From Cryphonectria parasitica EP155 (taxonomy: Eukaryota; Ascomycota; Sordariomycetes; Diaporthales; Cryphonectriaceae): 64,000 nucleotides of DNA. Made by a program: the position numbers and the translations under genes. The notes beneath the pieces are model-generated. The model had not been told where the DNA came from. It worked only from the letters and a program-made list of their open reading frames with translations, and did not search any database. Shown piece after piece: positions 53,222 to 64,000 of the stretch (position 1 is the first letter of the stretch; each line of letters starts with the position of its first letter). The stretch is from NCBI RefSeq assembly GCF_011745365.1, contig NW_024468914.1, positions 3,560,228 through 3,624,227 of the forward strand, written 5' to 3'.

Positions 53222-55859
53222 ATGGCAGAAACACCTGCCCCCCCTCACACACCAGAGATGGCAACGCTGCCAGGAACAGTTCAGCAGCAACAACAGCAGT
53301 CCCATCCCATTCACCTGCGCAGCTGTGTGCTCTGTCGCCAGAGAAAGGTGAAATGTGACCGACAGCAGCCGTGCTCGCACTGCACCCGGTCTGGAAATGA
53401 CTGCGTCTACCCCTCAGGCCGAGGCAGGGCCCCCAAGAGGCCCAGGCGTGACGTCGAGGAACAGCTCGCTGAGAAACTTTCGAGGCTCGAGACCATCATC
53501 AAGCGGCTGGCGTCCGAGAATGCATCTCAGGCGAATGCCCTCTCGGCACGGCAGACGGACTCACCACCAACGCCAGGACCTTCTCGTCCAGCTGATGACG
53601 CCGGCAGCAATAGTGTCCCGGAATCTCCTCCTCTCCCTCCCCCAACGAACCCGCTGTATACCTCTCTTCCAGCTGCCTCCTCCTTGGACCGGAGCAGCAG
53701 TCCTGGTCTCTCCTCCATCGAGGGCCAACTTAATCGTCTGGTGATAGACCCAAAGAAAAGTTACTATGTCAGCAATCCATTATGGGCCAGTCTGGCTAGT
53801 GAGGTTCGTTTTACATTGCTCTTCTGCAAAAGTATTATAGACCACCCCGCTGTGGGCTCCTGTTGATCTGACAATGAGCAAATAGATCGATGAACTACGT
53901 GAGATCATCACCCAGCCGGAGGAAGAGGTTGAAGAGGATACTGTCCCAGCCTGGACAGAGGTTCCACCAGTCAACGACAGCATGAACGCCGCCCTTTTCG
54001 GGTACAGATCTACTGCATATTCTCTTAAGCCCTACCACCCACTGCTTCCCCAGGCGCTCGACATCTACTCAGCCTTTGCCGAGAACGTCGCGCCACTCCT
54101 GAGATTCTTCCACATGCCGACCCTGGCTGAGTTGTATCGAGAGTCGATCTCATCTACCACCCCTCTGGAGAGAAATACCGAAGCCCTCATCTTCGCTATC
54201 TACTACTCCGGCATCATGAGCATGCCACCAGACCAGTGCATGAACCTCTTGGGCCTATCCCAGCCCGCCGCTCTGGAGCGCTACCGCTTCGCCACAGAAC
54301 AGGCTATCGCCCGCGCCGACCTGCTCAACACACAGAGCATCGTCCTCCTCCAGGCGGTGGCGCTATTCCTCTCTGCCCTGCGCTGTCAGACTGACAGCCG
54401 CGCCTCATGGTCCCTGAACACGCTCATCTTCCACCTAGCACAGGCCATGGGCCTCCACCGCGACGGTACCATCTTCGGCTTGAATCCTTTTGACACCGAG
54501 ATCAGGAGACGTCTATGGTGGCACATCTGCGTCCTGGACAGCCGTTCGTCAGAATACCACGGGTTTGGGCCCATCATGTACCAGTCTACCTTTGACACGC
54601 GCATCCCGCTGAATGTCAACGACACAGACCTCTGGCCAGGCATGACAGAACCGCCCAGGGAACGGGACGAGGCGACAGACATGACCTTCTCTCTCATTCG
54701 CTGCGAGGCTATGCGCACGGCTGTCAAGGCCAGGCTGCTCTCTCCTGACATGCCCAGCTGGCAAGGATCGATGGGCGGAAAACCTGAGGTGTCGGCAAGG
54801 GAACGCGTGCAGCTGCTGCAAGAGCTGCAGAAAAGGCTGAAGGATCATTATTTGCCCCTCTGCGACACCTCGTCGCCCATACTGCTTCTTGCGTCTCTTC
54901 TGGCCAAGCTCATCTTTGTGCACTTCCACCTTGTCGTATACTACCCTCTGCAGCTTGCAGCGGCTAAAAAGAAGGACTCCAAAAAGGCTGCTGACCAAGA
55001 AGCATCATCATCATCATCATCAACCATATCATCTCTAACACCAGCAGCACACGCCACGGGGAATGCCGTAAACAGCGAGGCGAACCCTGATCACGCTGTA
55101 TCATCATCACGCCCAGAAACCGACTTGCCAGATGTCATGAGCCGTGACCAGCTCTTCGAGTCCGCCATAGGGATCCTCGAGCTCTCTGGCCAGATCCTCA
55201 GTCTCCCCGGAACCAGGAAATGGGTCTGGTATGCCAAGAGCCACGTCCAGTGGCACGTCGTGGCTTTTGTGCTCGCCGAGATCTGCAGGCGGCCTCCATC
55301 AGAGCAGTGCGAGCGAGCCTGGGCCTGCGTGACCAAAATGTATGATGCATGGAACATGCATAACTCTGCGTCGCAGGGGCTTATGCGGAAGTCTGTGCGG
55401 AGGCTGTTGGTGAAGGCGAAGCATGTACGCCAACTGCAGGCTCAGGTGGCGAGAGTGGGTACAGTTGGTGCCAGGAGTACAGCTTCTACCGCTGGCGTCG
55501 GTGACTTGAGCGCACAGTATCGCCCATTTGTACAGATGGATTGGCTCAAGGCCGAGTCGACTCCCTCTGCGGCCACCTACAGGAGCTCGCCTCCTTCTGC
55601 CGCATGGGGGGACGCGTCTGGACCTGATGGTGCCTCTGCAGCAGGCCCTGGTACGTCGATGGCAGCTGACCCTGATTTCCAGCAAGAATTGTTCGGGGCA
55701 GACTATACAAGCGACGCCTTTATGGAATTCCTCAGCATGTCATCCGACATACCCATGACCGACATCTTTACTGCGGCGAGCGTTGATCCTGGCGTTGGTG
55801 AGCTCGGAGACCTCACCTATGACGAATCTGTTTTCCAAGTGCCTGATTGGACCTTGTGA
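53222..55859 (+). CDS. Zn2Cys6 transcription factor with fungal-specific regulatory domain
   Basis: Exons 53222-53803 and 53886-55859 join to 851 residues. After a poly-Gln stretch (21-26) the binuclear zinc cluster is complete: Cys 35, 38, 45, 51, 54 and 61 in CVLCRQRKVKCDRQQPC and following, then a basic linker and a coiled coil (about 77-100). A Ser/Pro-rich spacer leads to the middle homology region, recognisable by RRRLWWHICVLDSRSSEYHG. A Ser run near 540 is coded by a CAT/TCA repeat at about 55004-55021. The acidic C-terminus (FGADYTSDAFMEFLSM) may activate transcription. It is a nuclear DNA-binding regulator. Its nearest target is the divergent MFS permease. It is 17 kb from the PKS, so control of the lipopeptide cluster is not implied by position. 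Confidence 0.92.
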
Positions 55860-56937
55860 TGGTTTCATAACCAACAGATTTGGACTCGGCGGTGAATCTT
55901 ACTGCCAGTGTTGGTCGTGGCGTTCTGTGGTCGAAACAGGACTACACGAACCCTTAACTCTCTCCGCTCCGCAAGGAAAAATGAAATCATCTCTGCAGAG
56001 GGCCAGATTAATTCATGAGATTACATCTCGTTATGCTGTACATGAGATACGGTACACATCTTCGAGATTCAAATCGCAAATCCTATTCACCCCGCTCACA
56101 ACAAGAACTGATACCCAAAAGTAAGAACAAGGATAATGTAAATAATAAATATCAAAACTCACTAATGAGTAGAAGAGACTTTTGTGCATCTTGTTTGTCG
56201 AGATTATGGACCAGTGGCAAATGTATGAGAAGTTGAACCTGGGCACATGAGGGCTCCGAGACGAGGCTGGGGCGAGACAAGTAGACTTTGCGTGCAGTCA
56301 TACCAAGCCAAACATTACAGATGAACCCACTGTCACGCTGTTGTCCTCATTTCGCAGCTCTCGCATCAGGTTTCTGGGATAGCAGCGTGTAAGTCCGCCC
56401 GGGAGAGCCAGCCATGTATGTGACGACAGTCCTCCGCTACCTGGGCAGTGCGCAATCAGGGGCAGAGTGATAAATATGGAGAGAAAGTTGATGAGGAATC
56501 ACGGGGTCAAACTGGCAAAACGTATCCGAATCGTGACTGGAAAATACTGTGGTTCTGGCCCATGCTGGAGCGGATTTACGGATTTGCATAAGTGTCTGTT
56601 TCGGACTTTATTTCGACGGAGCAAATTTTAAGATTTATCATTCATCCATGATGGACAATAAGTCAGTGACAAATCTTTCAGGTTGACTAATGTAGCTGAA
56701 GATCTGAACTAGAAAATAGCTGTCGGAGTCAATGATGTGGGCTTCAGGTCTTAGAAGGCGAACTTTGTGGAGTACATCAAGGTGAAAAATAATAAATATA
56801 TATATATATATACATAAGGGTTGGGAGTTCACTTTAGAGATTTAGTCGAATCTAGAAGAAAGTATCTGCTATTCAATCACATTTCCTTGCCTTTACTAAA
56901 TGAGCATCATCTCATCATCCAATTTGCTTAATGAGCC
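55860..56937. other. Intergenic region with (TA)n microsatellite
   Basis: About 1.08 kb between two plus-strand genes. A TA repeat occupies about 56797-56812. No gene can be supported; the right end holds the promoter of the NmrA-like gene. Confidence 0.4.
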
Positions 56938-58114
56938 ATGCCTACTATCGCTGTTCTCGGAGGAACTGGAGCCCAAGGTGGCTCCGTCGTTAGACAGCTG
57001 CAGAAGTCGTCGACCTGGAAGATTCGCATCCTCACGCGAAATGCTAACAGCGACAAAGCAAAAGCCCTCAATTCTCAAGTGCGTGCCGTCTCCTAATCCC
57101 ATATTTTCATGAGTTGTATACTGATTGCTCATAGGGTATCGAGGTTGTCGCCGCTGATGTCAACGATGAAGCCAGCCTCGTCAATGCTTTCAAGGTAAGT
57201 AGATCACGCTGGGCGTCCAAATTAATGCGTTGTTCCCTTCCAGCACTAACCTCCAACTACCTCGATAGGGTATTGATGCCATCTTCGCGGTCACTACTTA
57301 CTGGGAGTCCGTCCTGAGCCTCGGCCGCGATGGTGCCGGCGAGGAAGAACTGCAGCAGCTCAAGAATGTCGCCAACGCAGCGCAAAAGACCCCAACCCTG
57401 TCTCATTTCATCGTGAGCAGCCTACCTCCAGCTGAGAAGTCATCCGGAGGCCAGTTCCCGGTACCCCATCTCGACTACAAGGCGAAGGCAGTGGACTGGA
57501 TCAAGGAGGCCCTCCCGGAGCTATACAGCAAGACGTCCCAGATCTGGCCCGGTTGGTATCCCACCAACCTGGCGACTCTCCCCATGGTCCGATTCCTGGA
57601 AATTGTGAGTCCAAGCCCTGCGCCTTCTATGATCTTCATATATTCCATTGACGATCAGGTTCCAGCTAACGAGTTGTACTATTGCCAGCCCGGCTCCTAC
57701 GGCGGTTATTTGTTCACACAGCCGAGCAAGCCGTCTTCTCTTCTTCCCATCGTTGGCGATATCGACCACAACTTCGGCATTGTAGTTGAGGGCCTTCTCA
57801 AAGCCGGCAAGAAGGCCTATGAGAAAATTGCTGTGGTTATTACGGAATACCTGCCGTTCACCGATGTCGTCCGCGTCTTCGAGGAAGTCACCGGCAAGCG
57901 TGCAGCATATGCTGAGATTTCCGACGAGGCCGCGATTAAGCTGTATGGAGTCTATGGCGCTGAGTATGCGGCACAGCTCCGCTGGAGCGAGAAGGTCCCG
58001 AACTGGGAGCAGATCGATCCCCAGAGTGTCATTAGCCTCGAGGAACTGGGGGTGAAGGACAAGCTGATTGGTTTCAAGGGTGCACTGGAAACTCTCAAGG
58101 CCAGGATTGTTTGA
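56938..58114 (+). CDS. NmrA-like NAD(P)-binding protein
   Basis: Exons 56938-57078, 57135-57194, 57269-57604 and 57689-58114 join to 320 residues. The atypical short-chain dehydrogenase fold begins with the dinucleotide motif AVLGGTGAQGGSVV, followed by ILTRNANSDKA and VVAADVNDEASL, as in NmrA and HSCARG-type proteins. The catalytic YxxxK of true reductases is not placed as usual, although LDYKAKA is seen. Members sense NAD(P) balance and some regulate nitrogen-response factors; others act as isoflavone-reductase-like enzymes. Length matches the family. No neighbouring gene suggests a pathway. Confidence 0.88.
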
Positions 58115-59189
58115 TCAACAAGACAGGGAGACCTGCAAAAACGCTCACACTGATCCACTTTACCTGCAAAATCTCTCATAAAAGTTGCCATGCACTACCT
58201 ACCCGCAAGGACATAATTACTGGGTGACTTGGCTAAGGAACCTGGTGCTGTATATAGAAATAACAAAGTCCGTCCCTACTCTAAATGAATGCTCTTCAAT
58301 CAGTGAACCGCAATATGCTCGGTTCTTTTCGTTGAGTCCTACCTCGTTTTCTGCTTTTGATTCTTTCTTCTTCACACGATAGTAATTCGTGGATAACGAG
58401 GTAATGCCACTCGCCTGCTCTTAGCCGACAATAAGTTTACTCAATAATCTTGAGTAACCATCCTCATGCGATGCAAGGCTGACACGAGATCCAGCCTCGT
58501 ACAAAATGTGATCCCGCAGTACGTATATGCCGACGCATGGGTACTTCAGCTTCTCCTCTCTCCTGGGAATCCCCAAGGCTTGAGTACATACGTCGAACCG
58601 TCCATCACCTCATGCTCTATATTCAGGAAGATTTATGTGTAGAATCCAATCTTCGTTTCCAAGTCTTCGGTGGTCATTTGGAAAGTAGCCACTCAGGGCC
58701 TGACTGCGTAAAAGCTTCCCAGGCCTAGGACCAGGCGAGAAAGCCTTAGCAGCTTAGGGGGCTTAGGATCAATTTTGTGAGGCAGGATCACTCCCCACGG
58801 AAAGACAAGAATGGAAACTAGATGAGAAAGGTTTGATTACAGACTCTGATTGATATGTTATCTCAGAAAGAAAATTCCGAATTAACACATTGCAGTGACT
58901 GGGCCAGCGTCTCGAGGCCAGTAACGATTCGTGCATAGGGCCACAAATGCTAATTCCGAGACCAGCGTCCTCCGTCTGCTGATCGCTCTTCATACTCAAC
59001 CTAATTCCGACATGAGGGTATGGCGCTTGTTTCTTCCTTCTGGTGACCGCTCTTTTCGTAGGCAATGGGTCTCTCGATAAAATCGCAGACCGGTCCGATC
59101 ACAGCGGTCCACATGGCTAGCAGCCGTCAGATTGGTGGTGAAGACCTGCTCCGCTGGCGGCAAAGTCGACTTGTGGTAAATCGCTCTGG
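58115..59189. other. Gene-poor intergenic region
   Basis: About 1.1 kb downstream of the NmrA-like gene. Only short frames without motifs or good splice context are present. Confidence 0.35.
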
Positions 59190-59525
59190 TCAATAACGTC
59201 CCCATTTTGCAGGGTGATCTCTGGCACACGCGTCGGCTGTCCCATCCCCCAAGACAGGGTTGCAATCTTGGAAGACTACCTGTGAATCGCGTTCCTTCAA
59301 AGCTTGTGACGTCTTCTCCCGATGCAGCTTCCACCAAACACTGTCTACGGCAGGACCGCCCAGCCCACGAACCTGCTCCGTCCTCAGCTTCTCGAGAAGC
59401 ACAGCATTGTCGAAGTTGACTGAGACTCTGTCTGGATTGAGAGGGCTGTCGTTGCTGGTGCTGCTGCTGCTGCTCGTAATCATTACGAGTCGCCGATCAC
59501 TGACACCCATTGAGAGATCTCCCAT
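59190..59525 (-). CDS. Hypothetical ORF
   Basis: A 111-codon frame from ATG 59525 with a short Ser run (SSSSS) and then a charged part (LLEKLRTEQVRGLGG, WWKLHREKTSQALKERD). I do not recognise it. It has a plausible coding-like composition but no domain, and it may be part of a spliced gene or chance. Listed for completeness. Confidence 0.22.
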   Translation of the reverse strand: MGDLSMGVSDRRLVMITSSSSSTSNDSPLNPDRVSVNFDNAVLLEKLRTEQVRGLGGPAVDSVWWKLHREKTSQALKERDSQVVFQDCNPVLGDGTADACARDHPAKWGRY

Positions 59526-60506
59526 GACCCGAGCAAGGTGTTTGTTCGGCAGCGAAGGATGACTGGCTGGGGACCTTGACCCTACAGCCGCCCGAGCACG
59601 TGGGCACTTCCACTAAGCCAGGGGAAGTAGAAGAAGATGAGCAGTGCCATGCTCTGGTTCGATGTGCTGGACAGGATGGACCAGTTGGGTTCCTGTCATG
59701 GCCAGTGTCTTGATGCCGAGCACGACTTGTTCCATCGTAGATAGAGTGGTCTGATCAGAAGGTGGATGTTGATAATGGCTAAGATTGAAGAATTTCCTTT
59801 CAAGTCGCTGGGGAGGGAGGGCGGATGGGCTTTTATGTGTATTCGTAGGGAGAGAATTGATCAGAATGAATCATCTCAACGACCCAATGCTGTCACCTTT
59901 TGCGTACCATGTGCCGAACTACCTCATGTCTTCAGTTGCTATTTTCCTAGCCTATTTCTGGGGTAATGATCCCTAGCTACGTGCGTGTGTATGTTCATAT
60001 GAGCACTGGTACAAGTGTTCTGAGCACATCTTATGTCTAGATAGTCATTAGAGATGACTTACTTGACACTATTCTCAGCACGCGAGGAACACAGAGCCGT
60101 CTAAGCGCGTCTAGCCTATTATCACTTATTATACTAATATGTGACGTCCAGGACGGACTACGATAGAATCGATTCGTTGCGGTAAGTGCACCCGTAGAAG
60201 CAAACATCCGTACGTCTTGGGGTCTGGCCTTCATGCTAGGGTCATGAAGCTCAATCAATGTAGGTCTGGAGCATATTTTGTTGCTGTGACAACATGGTTT
60301 GTATGCTTTGCTTTGGCTTTCACAGGCAGGGGGCTAGGAGGATCGAGATATGGACGGCGCAGATTGTGTCTACCAGCTGCATCCACATGACACACATTAT
60401 CATTGTTCAGCCACAGATGGTGTTGTCACTCAGTTCGACGTGTTACTGTACAGTTCTGGGTGGCAGCGCGGACCACATTGTGTAGGGGAAAGAAAGAACC
60501 CGGGAG

Positions 60507-60532
60507 CCCATTCCCCCGGGTGGGGGAATGGG
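60507..60532. repeat. Perfect inverted repeat, 11-bp arms
   Basis: CCCATTCCCCC at 60507-60517 and its exact reverse complement at 60522-60532 are separated by GGGT. As RNA or single-stranded DNA it would form a very stable GC-rich hairpin. No T-run or gene end beside it suggests a role. Confidence 0.75.
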
Positions 60533-60545
60533 GTTATCGAGCGAA

Positions 60546-60578
60546 TTAAACGATTTCAGGTTTTAAACGATTTCAGGT
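60546..60578. repeat. Tandem direct repeat, 16-bp unit
   Basis: TTAAACGATTTCAGGT occurs at 60546-60561 and again at 60563-60578, one base apart. It lies just after the hairpin. No gene is associated. Confidence 0.75.
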
Positions 60579-61301
60579 GCTAAAGACACAGCTGGACCAC
60601 CTCTAGCATATCCTTTCAAACCAGAAGACACGACGGGCCAAAAGGCAGTCATAAAGACAGTGGTGTAGTCGGTAACATGACCACAATCATGTGATAACCA
60701 AGACTTGACATTGGAGAAGCACAGGCGAGGGGAGGGCAGCGAATGGGATGCGCTTCGAACCGCTGGCTTCTGGACAGGTGCTATACTCGATAGCCTGACA
60801 GTTTAGTGGTAGAATGCTGGGCTCTGGCATGGAGGAAACAGCTGGCCCTCTGGGCTGAGATTCATAGAGACATGCAGATCAGTAGACTTGCACACACTCA
60901 CGGTGTTTATTGAAAATGGCAAATAGAAACAGGCCACGCCTTTCCATTCACAGGTTCTTGTTCCACCCACTCTCATTCCATCTCCTCGCAGTGCATGTCT
61001 GCACCTAGCTCAAGCACTACGCCGAATAAACCCAGGCATACCCCTTGTCTGAGAACTCCGCTCCCTCTTGTTCTTCCTCAAGTCCATCCTCGTTCAGAGT
61101 GGTGTTTTCACAAGGCACGCAATCAGGCATACCAGTTTCTCTTTCTCTCTCTTGTTTGCCCGAAAGTCATCGGTGGTGGGTTTGTCTTGCGGCGTCTTGT
61201 ATTGTCTCTTTCCTTGTCAAAGGTGGTATAGTACATATTTTCCCCCAATCTCTTCCACCTCGGTTCGATCGGGACTGGTTCCACGACGGAATAGAGAGCA
61301 T

Positions 61302-62263
61302 CTAGTGCGCGTCGGGTTGGGCGACGATGTACGAGACAGCAGTGTCGACTAGTTCCCCAGGGCATGGATCGTTAGCAACAATGCGCATTGATAGGCCCGA
61401 CTGTAAAACCGCTTTGGGGATGGCAAATAATAGGGGATCTAAACTCACCAGAGTGGATGCCATCCGCGTCCTTGTCGGGAATCTCGATGCTGAACTCCTG
61501 CAAGCGAAACATGTCAGCTCAATTATCTTTTCTGCATGTGACTTGGTGGGTCGCCTTATCGCCATACCTCCTCGATGGCCATCACGACCTCAACAGTATC
61601 CAGGCTGTCCAGGCCGAGGTCGTTCATGAAGTGCGCAGTAGGCTTGATCTAAGTTCGGCGAGAATATGTTAGCTTGTACCGTCCGTAAACACCGGCAGGG
61701 GAAACAAGCGGTAGTTCTCTTCGCAGGGGTATTTGCGTACGTTGCTTGGGTCGTTGACCTGTAAGATAACAAAAGATTAGCATCTCGGATCGACGATATG
61801 AACGAACCACCCAAGATTCGACCCAAGACATCTCTCAACATTCAAGGCGCCCCCCCCCCCCCCCTCCGCGCCCGGGCTGATAGGCAGCAGGTGCTGCTCC
61901 CTTGTCTCCTCTCCGCTAGCCCGACAGCCAAAAAAACCCCTCCGCCTGATCAACAGTTCTCATTCCCTTCTCTTCATCCCCAGCCCACAGTACCAGCGCA
62001 GTAACAGAACAACTCACCTTGTCAAACCCAGCCAAGAGGCTCATGATCCGCCCCTCAACATCCTCCTTGCTCAGCGAGCCCCCAGCCGAATACGTCCTGA
62101 CGGCACCCAGCTTCCAGGCCGCCGGCGACGCGACAACCTTCTTCACGACCATCGACTGCCGCAGAGCAGGTCTCGAGACGATGCTACCAAAGTTCCGGGC
62201 GGCAGAGGGTGCGACTCGTCTCGCGGCGGCGGCGCTGGTGCGGAGGGCGGCGGTGCGGAACAT
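61302..62263 (-). CDS. Mitochondrial acyl carrier protein (complex I NDUFAB1-type subunit)
   Basis: Exons 62263-62018, 61758-61741, 61648-61568, 61497-61449 and 61348-61302 join to 146 residues. A long basic, Ala/Arg-rich, acid-free presequence (about 1-55) directs it to mitochondria. The carrier domain contains [21 protein letters not shown], with the phosphopantetheine Ser in DSL, and [12 protein letters not shown]. The protein serves mitochondrial type II fatty acid and lipoate synthesis and is a subunit of complex I. The second exon is only 18 bp (VNDPSN), a micro-exon needed to keep the domain intact. Intron 1 (61759-62017) carries a C15 run at 61850-61864. It is a housekeeping gene, not part of the PKS cluster. 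Confidence 0.93.
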
Positions 62264-63889
<1,626 letters not shown>

Positions 63890-64000
63890 CGTGAGTGTGG
63901 TGAATGTTGTCGCGATGGGGGTTGGAGTTGGATGGTTGCTGTCGTCGATGGGTAGGCGGAATGATCTCGAAAAGGGTTGGGCTGGCCTGTGAGGAGAAGC

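Larger units (their letters stand above)
59526..61301. other. Gene-poor intergenic region with hairpin and direct repeat
   Basis: About 1.8 kb without a supportable gene. It holds the inverted repeat at 60507-60532 and the direct repeat at 60546-60578. The right end includes the 3' end of the ACP gene. Confidence 0.4.

Noticed and set aside
60790..60835. tRNA-like stretch containing TTTAGTGGTAGAATGC, as in the D arm of tRNA-Gly
   Set aside because: No matching acceptor stem and no T-arm GGTTCGA on the same strand follow at the right distance; the anticodon arm does not pair well. At most a relic.

Overview
The window looks like nuclear DNA of a filamentous ascomycete (Pezizomycotina, most like Sordariomycetes). 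Most genes carry short introns of about 50-110 bp with GT..AG ends and CTAAC-like branch sites. The families present are typical of such fungi: highly reducing PKS, NRPS, ABCC exporter, P450s, sedolisin, Zn2Cys6 regulator and NmrA-like proteins. Species cannot be read from the sequence alone.

Bases 1-35,648 hold a polyketide-nonribosomal peptide (lipopeptide) gene cluster. It comprises an intronless NRPS on the minus strand that runs off the left edge (3,893 codons visible), a divergent acyl-CoA ligase, a full-length ABCC exporter (minus), an alcohol-acyltransferase-like protein (plus), a P450 (minus) and a complete highly reducing PKS with methyltransferase but no thioesterase (minus). PKS + CoA ligase + acyltransferase + an NRPS that begins with a bare thiolation domain is the gene set known from emericellamide-type pathways. 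There a reduced, methyl-branched polyketide acid is activated, moved to the first carrier domain and then extended with amino acids. This NRPS has three unusual points: a degenerate epimerase-like domain behind the starter carrier, a C-T unit with no adenylation domain, and a first adenylation domain that lacks the usual Asp that binds the alpha-amino group.

Bases 36.7-45 kb carry a carbamoylase/allantoate-amidohydrolase-type M20 enzyme, a second intronless P450 and a secreted sedolisin (tripeptidyl-peptidase type). These may or may not belong to the cluster. Bases 45-49 kb have poorly known genes: a small ORF with a 3 x 7-residue repeat, a single-pass membrane protein with a Cys-rich ectodomain, and a small LPxELR-type protein. 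Bases 50-56 kb hold a divergent pair, a Dal5/anion:cation-symporter MFS permease and a Zn2Cys6 regulator. An NmrA-like protein follows at 57-58 kb.

Bases 58-61 kb are largely gene-poor. At the right end two housekeeping mitochondrial genes lie in tandem on the minus strand: the mitochondrial acyl carrier protein and the 23-kDa (TYKY/NDUFS8) iron-sulfur subunit of complex I. They mark the end of accessory sequence.
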